A DNA stretch of 64,000 nt from Solicola gregarius (GTDB taxonomy: Bacteria; Actinomycetota; Actinomycetes; Propionibacteriales; Nocardioidaceae): assembly GCF_025790165.1 (NCBI RefSeq), contig NZ_CP094970.1:3224001-3288000 (forward strand). Reading direction: 5' to 3'. This document shows, piece by piece, positions 25,801 through 34,160 of the stretch. Both the position numbers and the translations under genes were made by a program. Under the pieces are notes generated by a model. The model made no database searches. It had not been told where the DNA came from and worked only from the letters and a program-made list of their open reading frames with translations. Within the stretch, counting starts at the first letter, position 1. Each line of letters starts with the position of its first letter.

Positions 25801-28766
25801 GTGCGAACGGGGTCATCGAGTACGAGGGCGGTGCGTTCGGCGGTGCGCTCGACGGCAAGCTGCTCTACGTCCGTTACAGCGACGGCCAGGACATCGTGAC
25901 GTTCGACGTCGGCGCGAACGGAAAGCTCACGAACCGGACGGTCGGACGCACCGGGCTGACCGGGTTCAACCAGCCGCTCGACCTGACCGAGGACGTCACG
26001 ACGGGCAACCTCTACGTCACCGAGCTCAGCGGCAACAGCGGGATCGTGCTGCTGAAGCCGCAGGGCGGCGGGGGCGGGCCCGTGGGCAACGCGACCGACC
26101 GGCTGGTCTTCAGCGGGCCGACCGGCTCGACCAGTGACCCGCTCGACGCGGTGGTCGACAACGACGGCTCGGACGATCTGGTCGTCACGGGCGCGACGCT
26201 CGGCGGGGCCAACGCGAACCAGTTCGCACTCGGTTCGTCGACCTTCCCGCAGACCGTCGAGCCGGGGGCGTCGCTCGATCTCGCGGTGACGTTCAAACCG
26301 ACGAGCGTCGGCGTCAAGTCGGCGAACCTCGTACTGGCGACGAACGCCGGTCCGAAGACCGTGCGGCTTCGCGGTCTCGCCGCGGCCGGTCTCGGTGGCG
26401 GGAACGAGCCGTCGCTGCAACGCGTCATGGACACGCTGGAGATCCCGGTCGACGTCGGTGACCCGGATCCGAGCAACGCCGCGATGCCCAGCACACAAGG
26501 CATGATCGGCGACGAGGTGCCGGCGCAGCTGTTCAAGAAGGCGGCTTTCGACACACCCATCACCGTCACGCCGGTCGCGGCGTACGGCCCGCAGAACGAC
26601 GATCCGGCGATCCACGTCGGCTGGTACGAGGCAAGCAGCGCTTCCGGCCTGCACGAGCAGTTCGACGTTGCGGCCGGCGACGCGCAAGGGTTGATGATCG
26701 ACCCGGATGGTACGACGACCGGGATCGACCCGGGTGAGGATGCCTCGTTCGGGTTCTACTCCGAGTGGCCGTACTTCGACGGGCGCAAGGCGTACACCGA
26801 GGATGCCTTGAACACCTGGGACTCCACGCTGCCGCACCACGTACGGGTGTACCCGTACAAGAACTCCGACGGCACGGTCGAGCCCGACACGTACGTCGTG
26901 GCGACGGAGGAGGTACCGGGATCGAACTTCGACGGCCAGGACATCGTGCTCGTCGTGACGAACGTCGAGCCGTACGTACCCGAGGCGTCCGACGCCGTGC
27001 TGAAGACGACCAACCTGGACGGCGTGCCGTACGACGACCGGCTCGCGTTCAGCCGGATCCAGAGTCCGGCCGACGGCAACCAGAAGACGCATGATGTCTC
27101 GACGGTACGCATCTCGAACACGGGCACGGAATCCATGCAGGTAACGGATCTGAACGTCGTTGGAAACTTCGAGATTGCCGACGCGCCGGGCGTGCCGTTC
27201 GACATTCCGGCCGGCGGCCACGAGGACGTATCGGTGAGGTTCACTGCCACTGGCGGCAACGTCCACACCGGCTCGCTGACGATCAACTCGAACGCCGGCA
27301 CGAACGGTGTCGAGTCCGTTGCACTCGCCGGCTTCTGGCAGAGCCAGAGTGAGGGTGGGCAGGAGCCGAGCGTCGCCGAGATGGCCCAGGTCTTCGGCTA
27401 CACGACGACCATCCCGACCAATCTCAACGGTGACGGCCTCGTCCAGGCAGTCGGCGACGAGGTCCTGTCGCCCTACTGGCGCCGGGCGAACACCGGAGCT
27501 CCCGTGCGGGTACGCCAGCTCGCGGCGTACCACACGTACGGCAACGGGGCGTCGTTCCAGTGGACCGAGCAGAGCGGCGCCAGGCACGGGGTCACGAACT
27601 TCGACACCCCGTACAGCCAGTCGATCCTGCCGCCCCGCAGCGGCGGATGGCCGGTTTCGTTCACTCCCGGGCAGGCGGTCTTCGGCTTCGCCGTCGACGG
27701 CGAGTCGAGCGACGATACGAAGAACAACCAGTCCGCCGACGAGGCGAACGGGTGCCCCGGCCCGTGTGGTCACCACGTTCGGATCTTCCCGGTCAAGGAC
27801 CGGGAGGGCGACGTCGTGCCCAACTCGTACCTGCTGACGATGGACTATTCGGGCATCAACTACGACTACAACGACAACGTCTACCTGATCGAGAACATCA
27901 CACCGACGAAGCTGCCCACGCCCAAGGGTGTCTCGGCGCTCGCCGAGGACGGCAAGGTCACGCTGACGTGGTCCCCGATCGATCAAGAAGGCGTGGGCTA
28001 TCGGGTCTGGCGTTCGACCACGCCGGACGTGCCGGTCGACGATGCGCATCGGGTCAGCGGCACCGACCCGTTGACGGAGTCGGAGCTCGTCGACGAGGAC
28101 GTCACGAACGGCACGACGTACTACTACGTGGTGCGCGCGGTGGTCCAGGGCGTGTCGAACTCCGACTCGACACAACCGGTCGCGGCGACGCCGAACGACG
28201 CCGGCGCGTTCGTGGAGAAGGTCAACTTCCAGAACCAGTCGGCACCGCTTCCCGCGGGGTACCTGAAGGACTTCGGGCAGTCGTACGGTGCTCGGACCGG
28301 CGCCGATCAGGGCAGCGGCCTGTCGTACGGCTGGATCACCGAGGACGGCGGTCAACCCGTCGACCTGTCGGTCGGTGGCACGACCGGCCCGGGCAACGGG
28401 CGCGACCGCAATGCCGAGGACGACCAGCGGCTCGACACGTTGATGCACATGCAAGGCGACGACGTACCGGACTTCAACGGCACGCCGATCGCCGGGAAGT
28501 GGGAGGTCGCGGTGCCCGACGGCACGTACGCCGTGACGGTCGCGGTCGGTGATCCCAACAACAACACGGATCCGGAGATCCACACCATCAACGTCGAGGG
28601 TACGAACGCGATCAGCGGCTTCGTACCGTCCGGCTCGGCCGGGTCGGCGTCGCACCACGAGACGGCAACGGTCGAGGTGGAGGTCGAGGACGGGCGGCTG
28701 ACCGTCGATGCGCTCGGCGGCACCAACACGAAGGTCAACTACGTCGACATCGCCGCCACCAACTGA
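19866..28766 (+). CDS. Giant secreted multidomain protein: PA14, FN3 x9, malectin-like x4, sugar-dehydrogenase beta-propeller
   Basis: 2966 aa starting at TTG 19866, with GGAGG 7 bases upstream and a signal peptide (residues about 10-38, ending AYASA). Domains in order: PA14-like sugar-binding domain (about 55-190, AQYYRGRHLKG ... DNWISIRVDGKQV); seven FN3 domains (about 195-855); malectin-like (about 860-1040); FN3; malectin-like (about 1140-1325); malectin-like (about 1332-1515); Ig-like Big_5 (about 1520-1630); a glucose/sorbosone-dehydrogenase-type propeller (about 1635-2068, GLAFDPSS, NSLAFGPDGALYFNQG, IYGHGVRNAYDLVW); two ASH-type 'choice-of-anchor' domains (about 2075-2175 and 2385-2490); a duplicated unnamed domain (begins PSLQRVMDTL and PSVAEMAQVF); FN3; malectin-like to the end. 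No sortase signal or membrane anchor. Probable role: binding or oxidising polysaccharide outside the cell. Confidence 0.88.
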   Translation: MRSTPSSRRIHGRFLHVLLGLALLLGLTAITPAYASASASHARQVGESALARPDAKSVATCAKKGAYLAQYYRGRHLKGKPVKARCEKRVDATYPRGKGPKGVNVGPNNFSVKWTTIDHTKARRYDFRAVADNWISIRVDGKQVDGTHQAGRYVSGVRSLRKGKHTVQFRYTKLGGAGYVRGEYVRAPDKKAPRTPRSLRAKAGDSSVALRWKGSNEIDLRGYLVYHGSKKLAEVKGTRFTDTKAENGKDYTYRVRSIDYRGNQSGRSNADTATPKDETAPAMPQGLAAVEGDGKVDLSWEEDSGSDVEKYLIYRDDIEIDTVTGGQTSYLDADVVNGTTYRYEIVAVDEAGNPSERSAPKDATPEDRTAPQIPDGLTANEANDAVVLDWNDNPDDTVHYDVYRADNANVDTTGTPISPEDLAESTFTDTDVEVDSMYYYRVVAVDGNGNRSEPSEIASITVGDQEAPLAPTELAATAGDGQVDLEWAASASDDVAGYRIYRATTPTVDIAPANLIDGLGNVAEYSDQDVENDTTYYYAVVTVDQAGNASPSSEIASATPTDTTAPGAPAGLAATGGDGLVELAWDASADSDVTGYRVYRGDTADVATGVGATPISGDTPLATLAYTDTDVDNDSTYFYVVVAVDGHGNVSAASDAASATPSDTTPPGAPTGLVATPGDGEVALDWDDSADADFDHFAVYRTTDVNALVDDDPIAEPETSEYADTDVENGTTYHYTVVAVDTHGNTSPESDSVDATPVDESAPALPSGLSATASASAIDLAWDENGESDLAGYNVFRAEVPEVPTDGDPLNDGLLTEPAFSDDAASTGTQYFYVVVAVDDDGNVSAPSEAADATIAAPEPVHEKYSFTTTADTAVPAGYTKNDGSAWTDPAGIGWVTEASLDAEEHEPLDLTKNTRVRNARQGVSELQRRLIHMHYGDVETPDTTTTQTAGAFERSVPDGWYQVKVSVGDQPGGPGYDSQHTINVEGETAIDGFQGSAAKEFETGTATVEVTDGRLTVDAIGGTNTKLNYLELDATDEPDTEAPAAPTGVSATAGDAQIDVTWDESGEEDLAGYNVYRGESADVSTDGDPMNTELLTALSFRDDTAEPGTEYFYVVTALDDSGNESDASEPSAGATVPAGAEVHDKFSFTTSADTDVPDGYTKNDGSPWTDAAGLGWVEEESLDSADHTPLDLTRNTRIRPRASIGALQNRLIHLHYGDIVPASTNGEPTPGAFELAVPDGWYEVKASVGDQPGGAKAGCPEPCYDSVHRVNVEGQTAISDFQATADSEFKIGTTIVEVTDGRLTVDSIGGNNTKLNYLEVDSTDEPAEPDVHQKVRFADQASTPPAGYLKDFGQAYGERTGEDQGAGLSYGWLELGTDDPVSLVGNGRNRLTDPTPPPSGTPELRAGLMHMQLPENATNGVDTPGDWAMAVPDGTYDVEVSVGDAGTAVDSEHWLNLEGQNAIAAFVPTGGAGSATHHTTAERTVTVSDGELTVSPEGGTNTKINWVTIDSVPGSSDRPSVRATTPANLATDVDPKSTSVVSDLDLVDGGVEPDTLDGGTVTLTKVADDSAMDGTAYTSGGADTIGFAPAAELEADTLYRFEVTDGVEDVDGNAFLPYSMVFETGTSETGGGPVAFDKSDSGAPRGAQYTSVVKGPDGKLYAGSITGEIYRFDIESDGTLANRQTINTVKNYSNAAASGDTYQKGTRSVIGLAFDPSSTADNLILWISDNAPYLGASNVPDSSGRIAKLTGTNLENYTAVLEHLPRSVKDHETNSLAFGPDGALYFNQGANNAMGAPDGAWANRSERLLSAAVLRLDTSKLPSDLPLDVGTGDAGDYDPFATSAPLTIYGHGVRNAYDLVWHSNGHLYVPTNGSAAGGNVPTVPDPLPAVCAQRPDGGYTGPKVAGVDNNPAETDYVFDIKKGQYYGHPNPSRCEYVLNNGNPTAGADPFENSKYPVGTQPDPNYALSDVYDAGSHASANGVIEYEGGAFGGALDGKLLYVRYSDGQDIVTFDVGANGKLTNRTVGRTGLTGFNQPLDLTEDVTTGNLYVTELSGNSGIVLLKPQGGGGGPVGNATDRLVFSGPTGSTSDPLDAVVDNDGSDDLVVTGATLGGANANQFALGSSTFPQTVEPGASLDLAVTFKPTSVGVKSANLVLATNAGPKTVRLRGLAAAGLGGGNEPSLQRVMDTLEIPVDVGDPDPSNAAMPSTQGMIGDEVPAQLFKKAAFDTPITVTPVAAYGPQNDDPAIHVGWYEASSASGLHEQFDVAAGDAQGLMIDPDGTTTGIDPGEDASFGFYSEWPYFDGRKAYTEDALNTWDSTLPHHVRVYPYKNSDGTVEPDTYVVATEEVPGSNFDGQDIVLVVTNVEPYVPEASDAVLKTTNLDGVPYDDRLAFSRIQSPADGNQKTHDVSTVRISNTGTESMQVTDLNVVGNFEIADAPGVPFDIPAGGHEDVSVRFTATGGNVHTGSLTINSNAGTNGVESVALAGFWQSQSEGGQEPSVAEMAQVFGYTTTIPTNLNGDGLVQAVGDEVLSPYWRRANTGAPVRVRQLAAYHTYGNGASFQWTEQSGARHGVTNFDTPYSQSILPPRSGGWPVSFTPGQAVFGFAVDGESSDDTKNNQSADEANGCPGPCGHHVRIFPVKDREGDVVPNSYLLTMDYSGINYDYNDNVYLIENITPTKLPTPKGVSALAEDGKVTLTWSPIDQEGVGYRVWRSTTPDVPVDDAHRVSGTDPLTESELVDEDVTNGTTYYYVVRAVVQGVSNSDSTQPVAATPNDAGAFVEKVNFQNQSAPLPAGYLKDFGQSYGARTGADQGSGLSYGWITEDGGQPVDLSVGGTTGPGNGRDRNAEDDQRLDTLMHMQGDDVPDFNGTPIAGKWEVAVPDGTYAVTVAVGDPNNNTDPEIHTINVEGTNAISGFVPSGSAGSASHHETATVEVEVEDGRLTVDALGGTNTKVNYVDIAATN

Positions 28767-28768
28767 CC

Positions 28769-29038
28769 TCAGCGGAGGAGGAAGTAGGCGCCGACGGCGG
28801 CTGGGATGGCGCCGGCGAGCAGCCACCACGAGACAGGCGAGACCTTGTGGATGATCCGTGTGCCGAACATCACGAGTACGCCGACGATGAGTCCCATGAC
28901 CCAGAGGCCCCAGGCGTTGCCGGGCTTGTCGCGGTCCAGCATCAGCCACGCCGAGTACGACAGCGATGCGGCCAAGGCGAAGCCGAACGCGCCGAGCATG
29001 CCGGACGCGACCCACTGCTGGACCTTGGTGATGTGCAC
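28769..29038 (-). CDS. Small three-helix membrane protein, unknown function
   Basis: 89 aa with three hydrophobic helices: SGMLGAFGFALAASLSYSAW, GLWVMGLIVGVLVMFGTRII and WWLLAGAIPAAVGAYFLLR. A short charged loop (MLDRDKPGNAW) joins helices 1 and 2. No family recognised. Its stop is 3 bases from the stop of the convergent giant gene, leaving no room for a terminator. It follows the VOC protein gene on the same strand by 45 bases and could be the last gene of the gdhA transcript. Confidence 0.7.
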   Translation of the reverse strand: MHITKVQQWVASGMLGAFGFALAASLSYSAWLMLDRDKPGNAWGLWVMGLIVGVLVMFGTRIIHKVSPVSWWLLAGAIPAAVGAYFLLR

Positions 29039-29083
29039 CTGACCAGTGTCGCCGGTGACGGCCGATCGTCGGTGCGCGGGTGG

Positions 29084-29815
29084 TCAGGTGAGGGCGCCGG
29101 TGTCGGGACTGCGTCGCGTCAGGCAGTACGCGGCACCTGCCGGGTCGCGCATCGTCGTCCACAGCGGATAATCCGCGACGAGCGTCGCGCCGAGCGCCAG
29201 GTGCCGCGCCACCTCGTCCGGCACCGAGTCGCATGCCAGGTCAACGTGTGTGCTCGTCGCGCCGTACGCCGGTACGTCGAGTCGCTGCAAGAGGATCCGC
29301 AAGGCCTGCTCGGGCTGGCGTACCAGATAGTCGAACTCGGGTCGTGCGCCGTGACGAACGGGCCAGCCGAGCAGCGACTCGAGAAACGCCACCTCGGTCT
29401 CATGGGCACCCGGTGAGATGTCGACAGAGACCTGGTCGAGGATGCTGCGGTGCCCGCCCGGCCAGGAAAGCGGCGCCGGTCTACGCCGCGGCGGGCCGGC
29501 GCCGGTGACACCGAATGCGAGCCCTCCCGGTGACGTCAGCCGGGCCATCGAGTCGGACGCGTCGATCCGGGTGGCGCCGAGCGAAGCAGCCCGCTGCACC
29601 GCAACGGCCGGGTCGTCGACGTGCACGATCAGGCGTACCTCGCGGTCGTCGCGATCGAGCCACACGTACGGGTCCGCGTTCTGCGGCCGCAGCGGTACGT
29701 ATCCGGCGGAGCCGTCGGGTGTCGAGCCGGTGACCGCGGACCAGAACCGCACCGCATCCGCGTGCGGCGAGGAAACGACGGCGGTCAGCCAGCGCACCCG
29801 CGTACGTTCGTCCAC
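29084..29815 (-). CDS. VOC (glyoxalase/bleomycin-resistance fold) family protein, two domains
   Basis: 243 aa with two vicinal-oxygen-chelate halves: VRWLTAVVSSPHADAVRFWS (about 6-120) and ILDQVSVDISPGAHETEVAF (about 130-243), each with the beta-alpha-beta-beta-beta pattern and the late DPAGAAYCLT strand. The paired metal-binding His and Glu are not all evident, so enzyme activity is uncertain and ligand binding is equally likely. The GTG start at 29815 is chosen for position; another GTG at 29797 is possible. The gene lies 17 bases behind gdhA. Confidence 0.8.
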   Translation of the reverse strand: MDERTRVRWLTAVVSSPHADAVRFWSAVTGSTPDGSAGYVPLRPQNADPYVWLDRDDREVRLIVHVDDPAVAVQRAASLGATRIDASDSMARLTSPGGLAFGVTGAGPPRRRPAPLSWPGGHRSILDQVSVDISPGAHETEVAFLESLLGWPVRHGARPEFDYLVRQPEQALRILLQRLDVPAYGATSTHVDLACDSVPDEVARHLALGATLVADYPLWTTMRDPAGAAYCLTRRSPDTGALT

Positions 29816-29832
29816 GACGCCCGCCGTTCGGC

Positions 29833-31834
<2,002 letters not shown>

Positions 31835-31902
31835 GGGCTCAGCGTAGGTGCGCACCGCACCCACGCGCGCGCCGGTGTGGTGAGAGCCACGGCGACGCCC
31901 AG

Positions 31903-31922
31903 GTTAATCACCAGTAACATCG
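31903..31922 (+). promoter_or_regulatory. Second copy of the GTTAAT...TAACATCG element
   Basis: GTTAATCACCAGTAACATCG lies 40 bases before the second acyl-CoA dehydrogenase gene and equals the element at 3398-3417 in 16 of 20 positions. The outer GTTA/TAAC halves form an inverted repeat in both and both end in TAACATCG, where TAACAT may be the -10 box. A shared regulator of the two dehydrogenase genes is the simplest reading. Confidence 0.5.
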
Positions 31923-31961
31923 ACCTGGATTCGGTGTTGGAGTAGAGAAGAGGGTCCTGCC

Positions 31962-33128
31962 GTGAGTCAACCGATGTTCGCGCTGTCCGAGGAGCAACAG
32001 GCGATCCGCCAGGCCGTGCGCGCGGTGTGTGACGCGAAGGTGGCGCCGGCGGCCGCCGATGTCGACGCGTCGGCGCGGTTCCCGCAGGAGGCGTACGACG
32101 CGCTCGTCGCATCGGACTTCCACGCGGCGCACATCCCCGAGGAGTACGGCGGCGCGGGCGCAGACGCGCTCGCAACGGCGATCGTGATCGAGGAGGTCGC
32201 CCGGGCGTGCGCCTCGTCGTCGCTGATCCCGGCCGTGAACAAGCTCGGCACGATGCCGTTGCTGCTGTCGGCGTCGGACGAGGTCAAGGCGGCGTACCTC
32301 CCGAAGGTCGCCACGGGCGAGGCGATGTTCTCGTACTGTCTGTCCGAGCCCGAGGCGGGCAGCGATGCGGCGAGCATGAAGACCCGGGCGCTACGCGACG
32401 GCGACGGGTACGTGCTCAACGGTGTGAAGCGCTGGATCACCAACGCGGGCGTGTCCGACTTCTACACGGTGATGGCGGTGACCGAGCCCGGCCAAGGCGC
32501 CCGGGGCATCTCGGCGTTCGTCGTCGAGAAGTCCGACGAGGGCGTGAGCTTCGGGGCGCCGGAGAAGAAGCTCGGCATCAAGGGGTCACCCACGCGGGAG
32601 GTCTACCTCGACAACGTACGCGTGCCCGCGGACCGGATGATCGGAGACGAAGGCTCGGGCTTCGCGACCGCGATGCGCACGCTCGACCACACCCGGGTCA
32701 CCATCGCCGCACAGGCGGTCGGCATCGCGCAGGGTGCCTTGGACTACGCGCTCGGGTACGTGCAGGAGCGACAGCAGTTCGGCAAGCAGATCGCGCAGTT
32801 CCAAGGACTGCAGTTCATGATCGCCGACATGGGGATGAAGGTCGAGGCGGCGCGGCAGCTGACGTACGCGGCGGCGGGACGTTCGGAGCGAGGCGACTCC
32901 GACCTCACGTTCTTCGGCGCGGCGGCGAAGGCGTACGCGTCCGACGTCGCGATGGAGGTCACGACCGACGCGGTGCAGCTGCTCGGCGGGTACGGCTTCA
33001 CCGGCGACTACCCGGTCGAGCGGATGATGCGCGACGCGAAGATCACCCAGATCTACGAGGGCACCAACCAGGTCCAGCGGATCGTGATGGCCCGCCAGCT
33101 GCTCGCGGGCGTCCAGTCGCACCTCTGA
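31962..33128 (+). CDS. Acyl-CoA dehydrogenase
   Basis: 388 aa, FAD-dependent, with a GTG start and AGAGGG upstream. Signatures are IPEEYGGAGADALA, FSYCLSEPEAGSDAASMKTR, KRWITNAGVSDFYTVMA, VQLLGGYGFTGDYPVERMMR and IYEGTNQVQRIVMARQLL, in which Glu366 is the catalytic base at the short/medium-chain position. It is closer to short-chain dehydrogenases (butyryl-CoA or branched short-chain) than the first copy in this window. It would oxidise acyl-CoA and reduce electron-transfer flavoprotein. It is followed by a 48-aa gene and yigZ on the same strand. Confidence 0.94.
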   Translation: MSQPMFALSEEQQAIRQAVRAVCDAKVAPAAADVDASARFPQEAYDALVASDFHAAHIPEEYGGAGADALATAIVIEEVARACASSSLIPAVNKLGTMPLLLSASDEVKAAYLPKVATGEAMFSYCLSEPEAGSDAASMKTRALRDGDGYVLNGVKRWITNAGVSDFYTVMAVTEPGQGARGISAFVVEKSDEGVSFGAPEKKLGIKGSPTREVYLDNVRVPADRMIGDEGSGFATAMRTLDHTRVTIAAQAVGIAQGALDYALGYVQERQQFGKQIAQFQGLQFMIADMGMKVEAARQLTYAAAGRSERGDSDLTFFGAAAKAYASDVAMEVTTDAVQLLGGYGFTGDYPVERMMRDAKITQIYEGTNQVQRIVMARQLLAGVQSHL

Positions 33129-33195
33129 CGTGCGCTGAGACGTCGTCGGCGCAGGGGGCGCAGTGGTCTAGGCTGGTAGCAGGGAGGCGATCGCG

Positions 33196-33342
33196 ATGGG
33201 CAAGTACGACGAGCTTCCCGAGCCGATCCGACTCGAGGACACCGTCGCCGAGTCGGACACGCGCGACGTACCCGACCCAGAGGCGGGGCGTGACACCGAC
33301 CGCGACTGGCTGGTCCGCTATGGCCTCGGCGGGCTGTTCTGA
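33196..33342 (+). CDS. Small acidic conserved-looking protein (48 aa)
   Basis: Reads MGKYDELPEPIRLEDTVAES, is rich in Asp/Glu, and ends RDWLVRYGLGGLF. An excellent AGGGAGG site (33181-33187) lies 8 bases before the ATG, and the stop is overlapped by the start of the YigZ gene, so it is very likely translated. No family recognised. The acidic body with a hydrophobic, aromatic tail suggests a small binding protein. Confidence 0.7.
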   Translation: MGKYDELPEPIRLEDTVAESDTRDVPDPEAGRDTDRDWLVRYGLGGLF

Positions 33343-33971
33343 GCTCGACCTACGCAACGGTCGGCGACGTCGACATCGAGACCGAGATCCAACGCTCGCG
33401 TTTCCTGTGCCGCCTGCGGCGGGTGGAGAGCGAGGCCGCAGCCCGTGCCGTGGTCGACCAGGCGCGTACCGAGCAATGGCAGGCCAACCATCACTGCTCC
33501 GCGTTCGTCATCGGCGCGGACGGCTCGCCGCACCGCAGTAGTGATGACGGCGAGCCGGCGGGTACGGCTGGGCGGCCGATGCTCGAGGTGTTGACGCATG
33601 CCGGTGTCACCGATGTGGTTGCGGTCGTCACGCGCTACTTCGGCGGTACGAAGCTCGGCACCGGCGGCCTCGCCCGCGCATACTCGGGTGCGGTCGCACT
33701 CGCGCTCGACAAGGCGCCGCGGGTACGCCGGAACCTCATGCGGGTATGCGTGCTGAGCATCTCGCATGCAGACGCTGGGCGGGTCGAGCACGCGCTTCGG
33801 GGTGACGGGATCGCCGTGCTCGACGTCGCGTACGACACGGCGGTGCTGCTGACGGTGGCGGTGCCCGACGGCGAGGAGAGCGCCCTGCGCAGTCGGCTGG
33901 GCGCCCTCGGCGTCGGAGACGACGCGCTGCGCGTCGGTGAGACCCGTTGGCATGACGTACCCCCACCATGA
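33339..33971 (+). CDS. yigZ: YigZ/IMPACT family protein, probable CTG start
   Basis: 210 aa. The IMPACT N-terminal domain is clear: TEIQRSRFLCRLRRVES, NHHCSAFVIGADGSPHRSSD, DGEPAGTAGRPMLEVL and VVAVVTRYFGGTKLGTGGLA; a C-terminal YigZ (DUF1949) domain follows (about 140-205). The family is linked to ribosome or translation stress control, with the exact role unknown in bacteria. The conserved N-terminal strand begins before any ATG, GTG or TTG: the frame is open only after a stop at 33291, and the only usual-position start is CTG 33339, which overlaps the stop of the small gene as CTGA. A GTG at 33423 would delete the first beta strand and the R-S-R-F motif. Confidence 0.82.
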   Translation: MSSTYATVGDVDIETEIQRSRFLCRLRRVESEAAARAVVDQARTEQWQANHHCSAFVIGADGSPHRSSDDGEPAGTAGRPMLEVLTHAGVTDVVAVVTRYFGGTKLGTGGLARAYSGAVALALDKAPRVRRNLMRVCVLSISHADAGRVEHALRGDGIAVLDVAYDTAVLLTVAVPDGEESALRSRLGALGVGDDALRVGETRWHDVPPP

Positions 33972-34160
33972 GCCGCGCGTTTGTGCCCCGATCGTTCGAT
34001 TTGCGGGGCCGAAACGTGCGGCCCAGCGGGCGGGACGAGAGACACGGTTTCGTCACGATTGGTGGCCCCGCCGTCCGCCCGAGTTGCGGGGTCGTCGGCC
34101 TGCGGTGACGATGAGGCGGCGAGCGGCCGCCTCCGGCCGCTCCTCGTCTGAGGGGTACCC

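Noticed and set aside
24351-29234. 1627-codon open frame antisense to the giant gene
   Set aside because: Arg/Val/Asp-rich composition without domains is the typical shadow of a high-GC coding strand; the sense strand has clear, repeated domains.
33423-33971. YigZ starting at GTG 33423
   Set aside because: This would remove the conserved first strand and R-S-R-F motif that are encoded upstream in the same frame.
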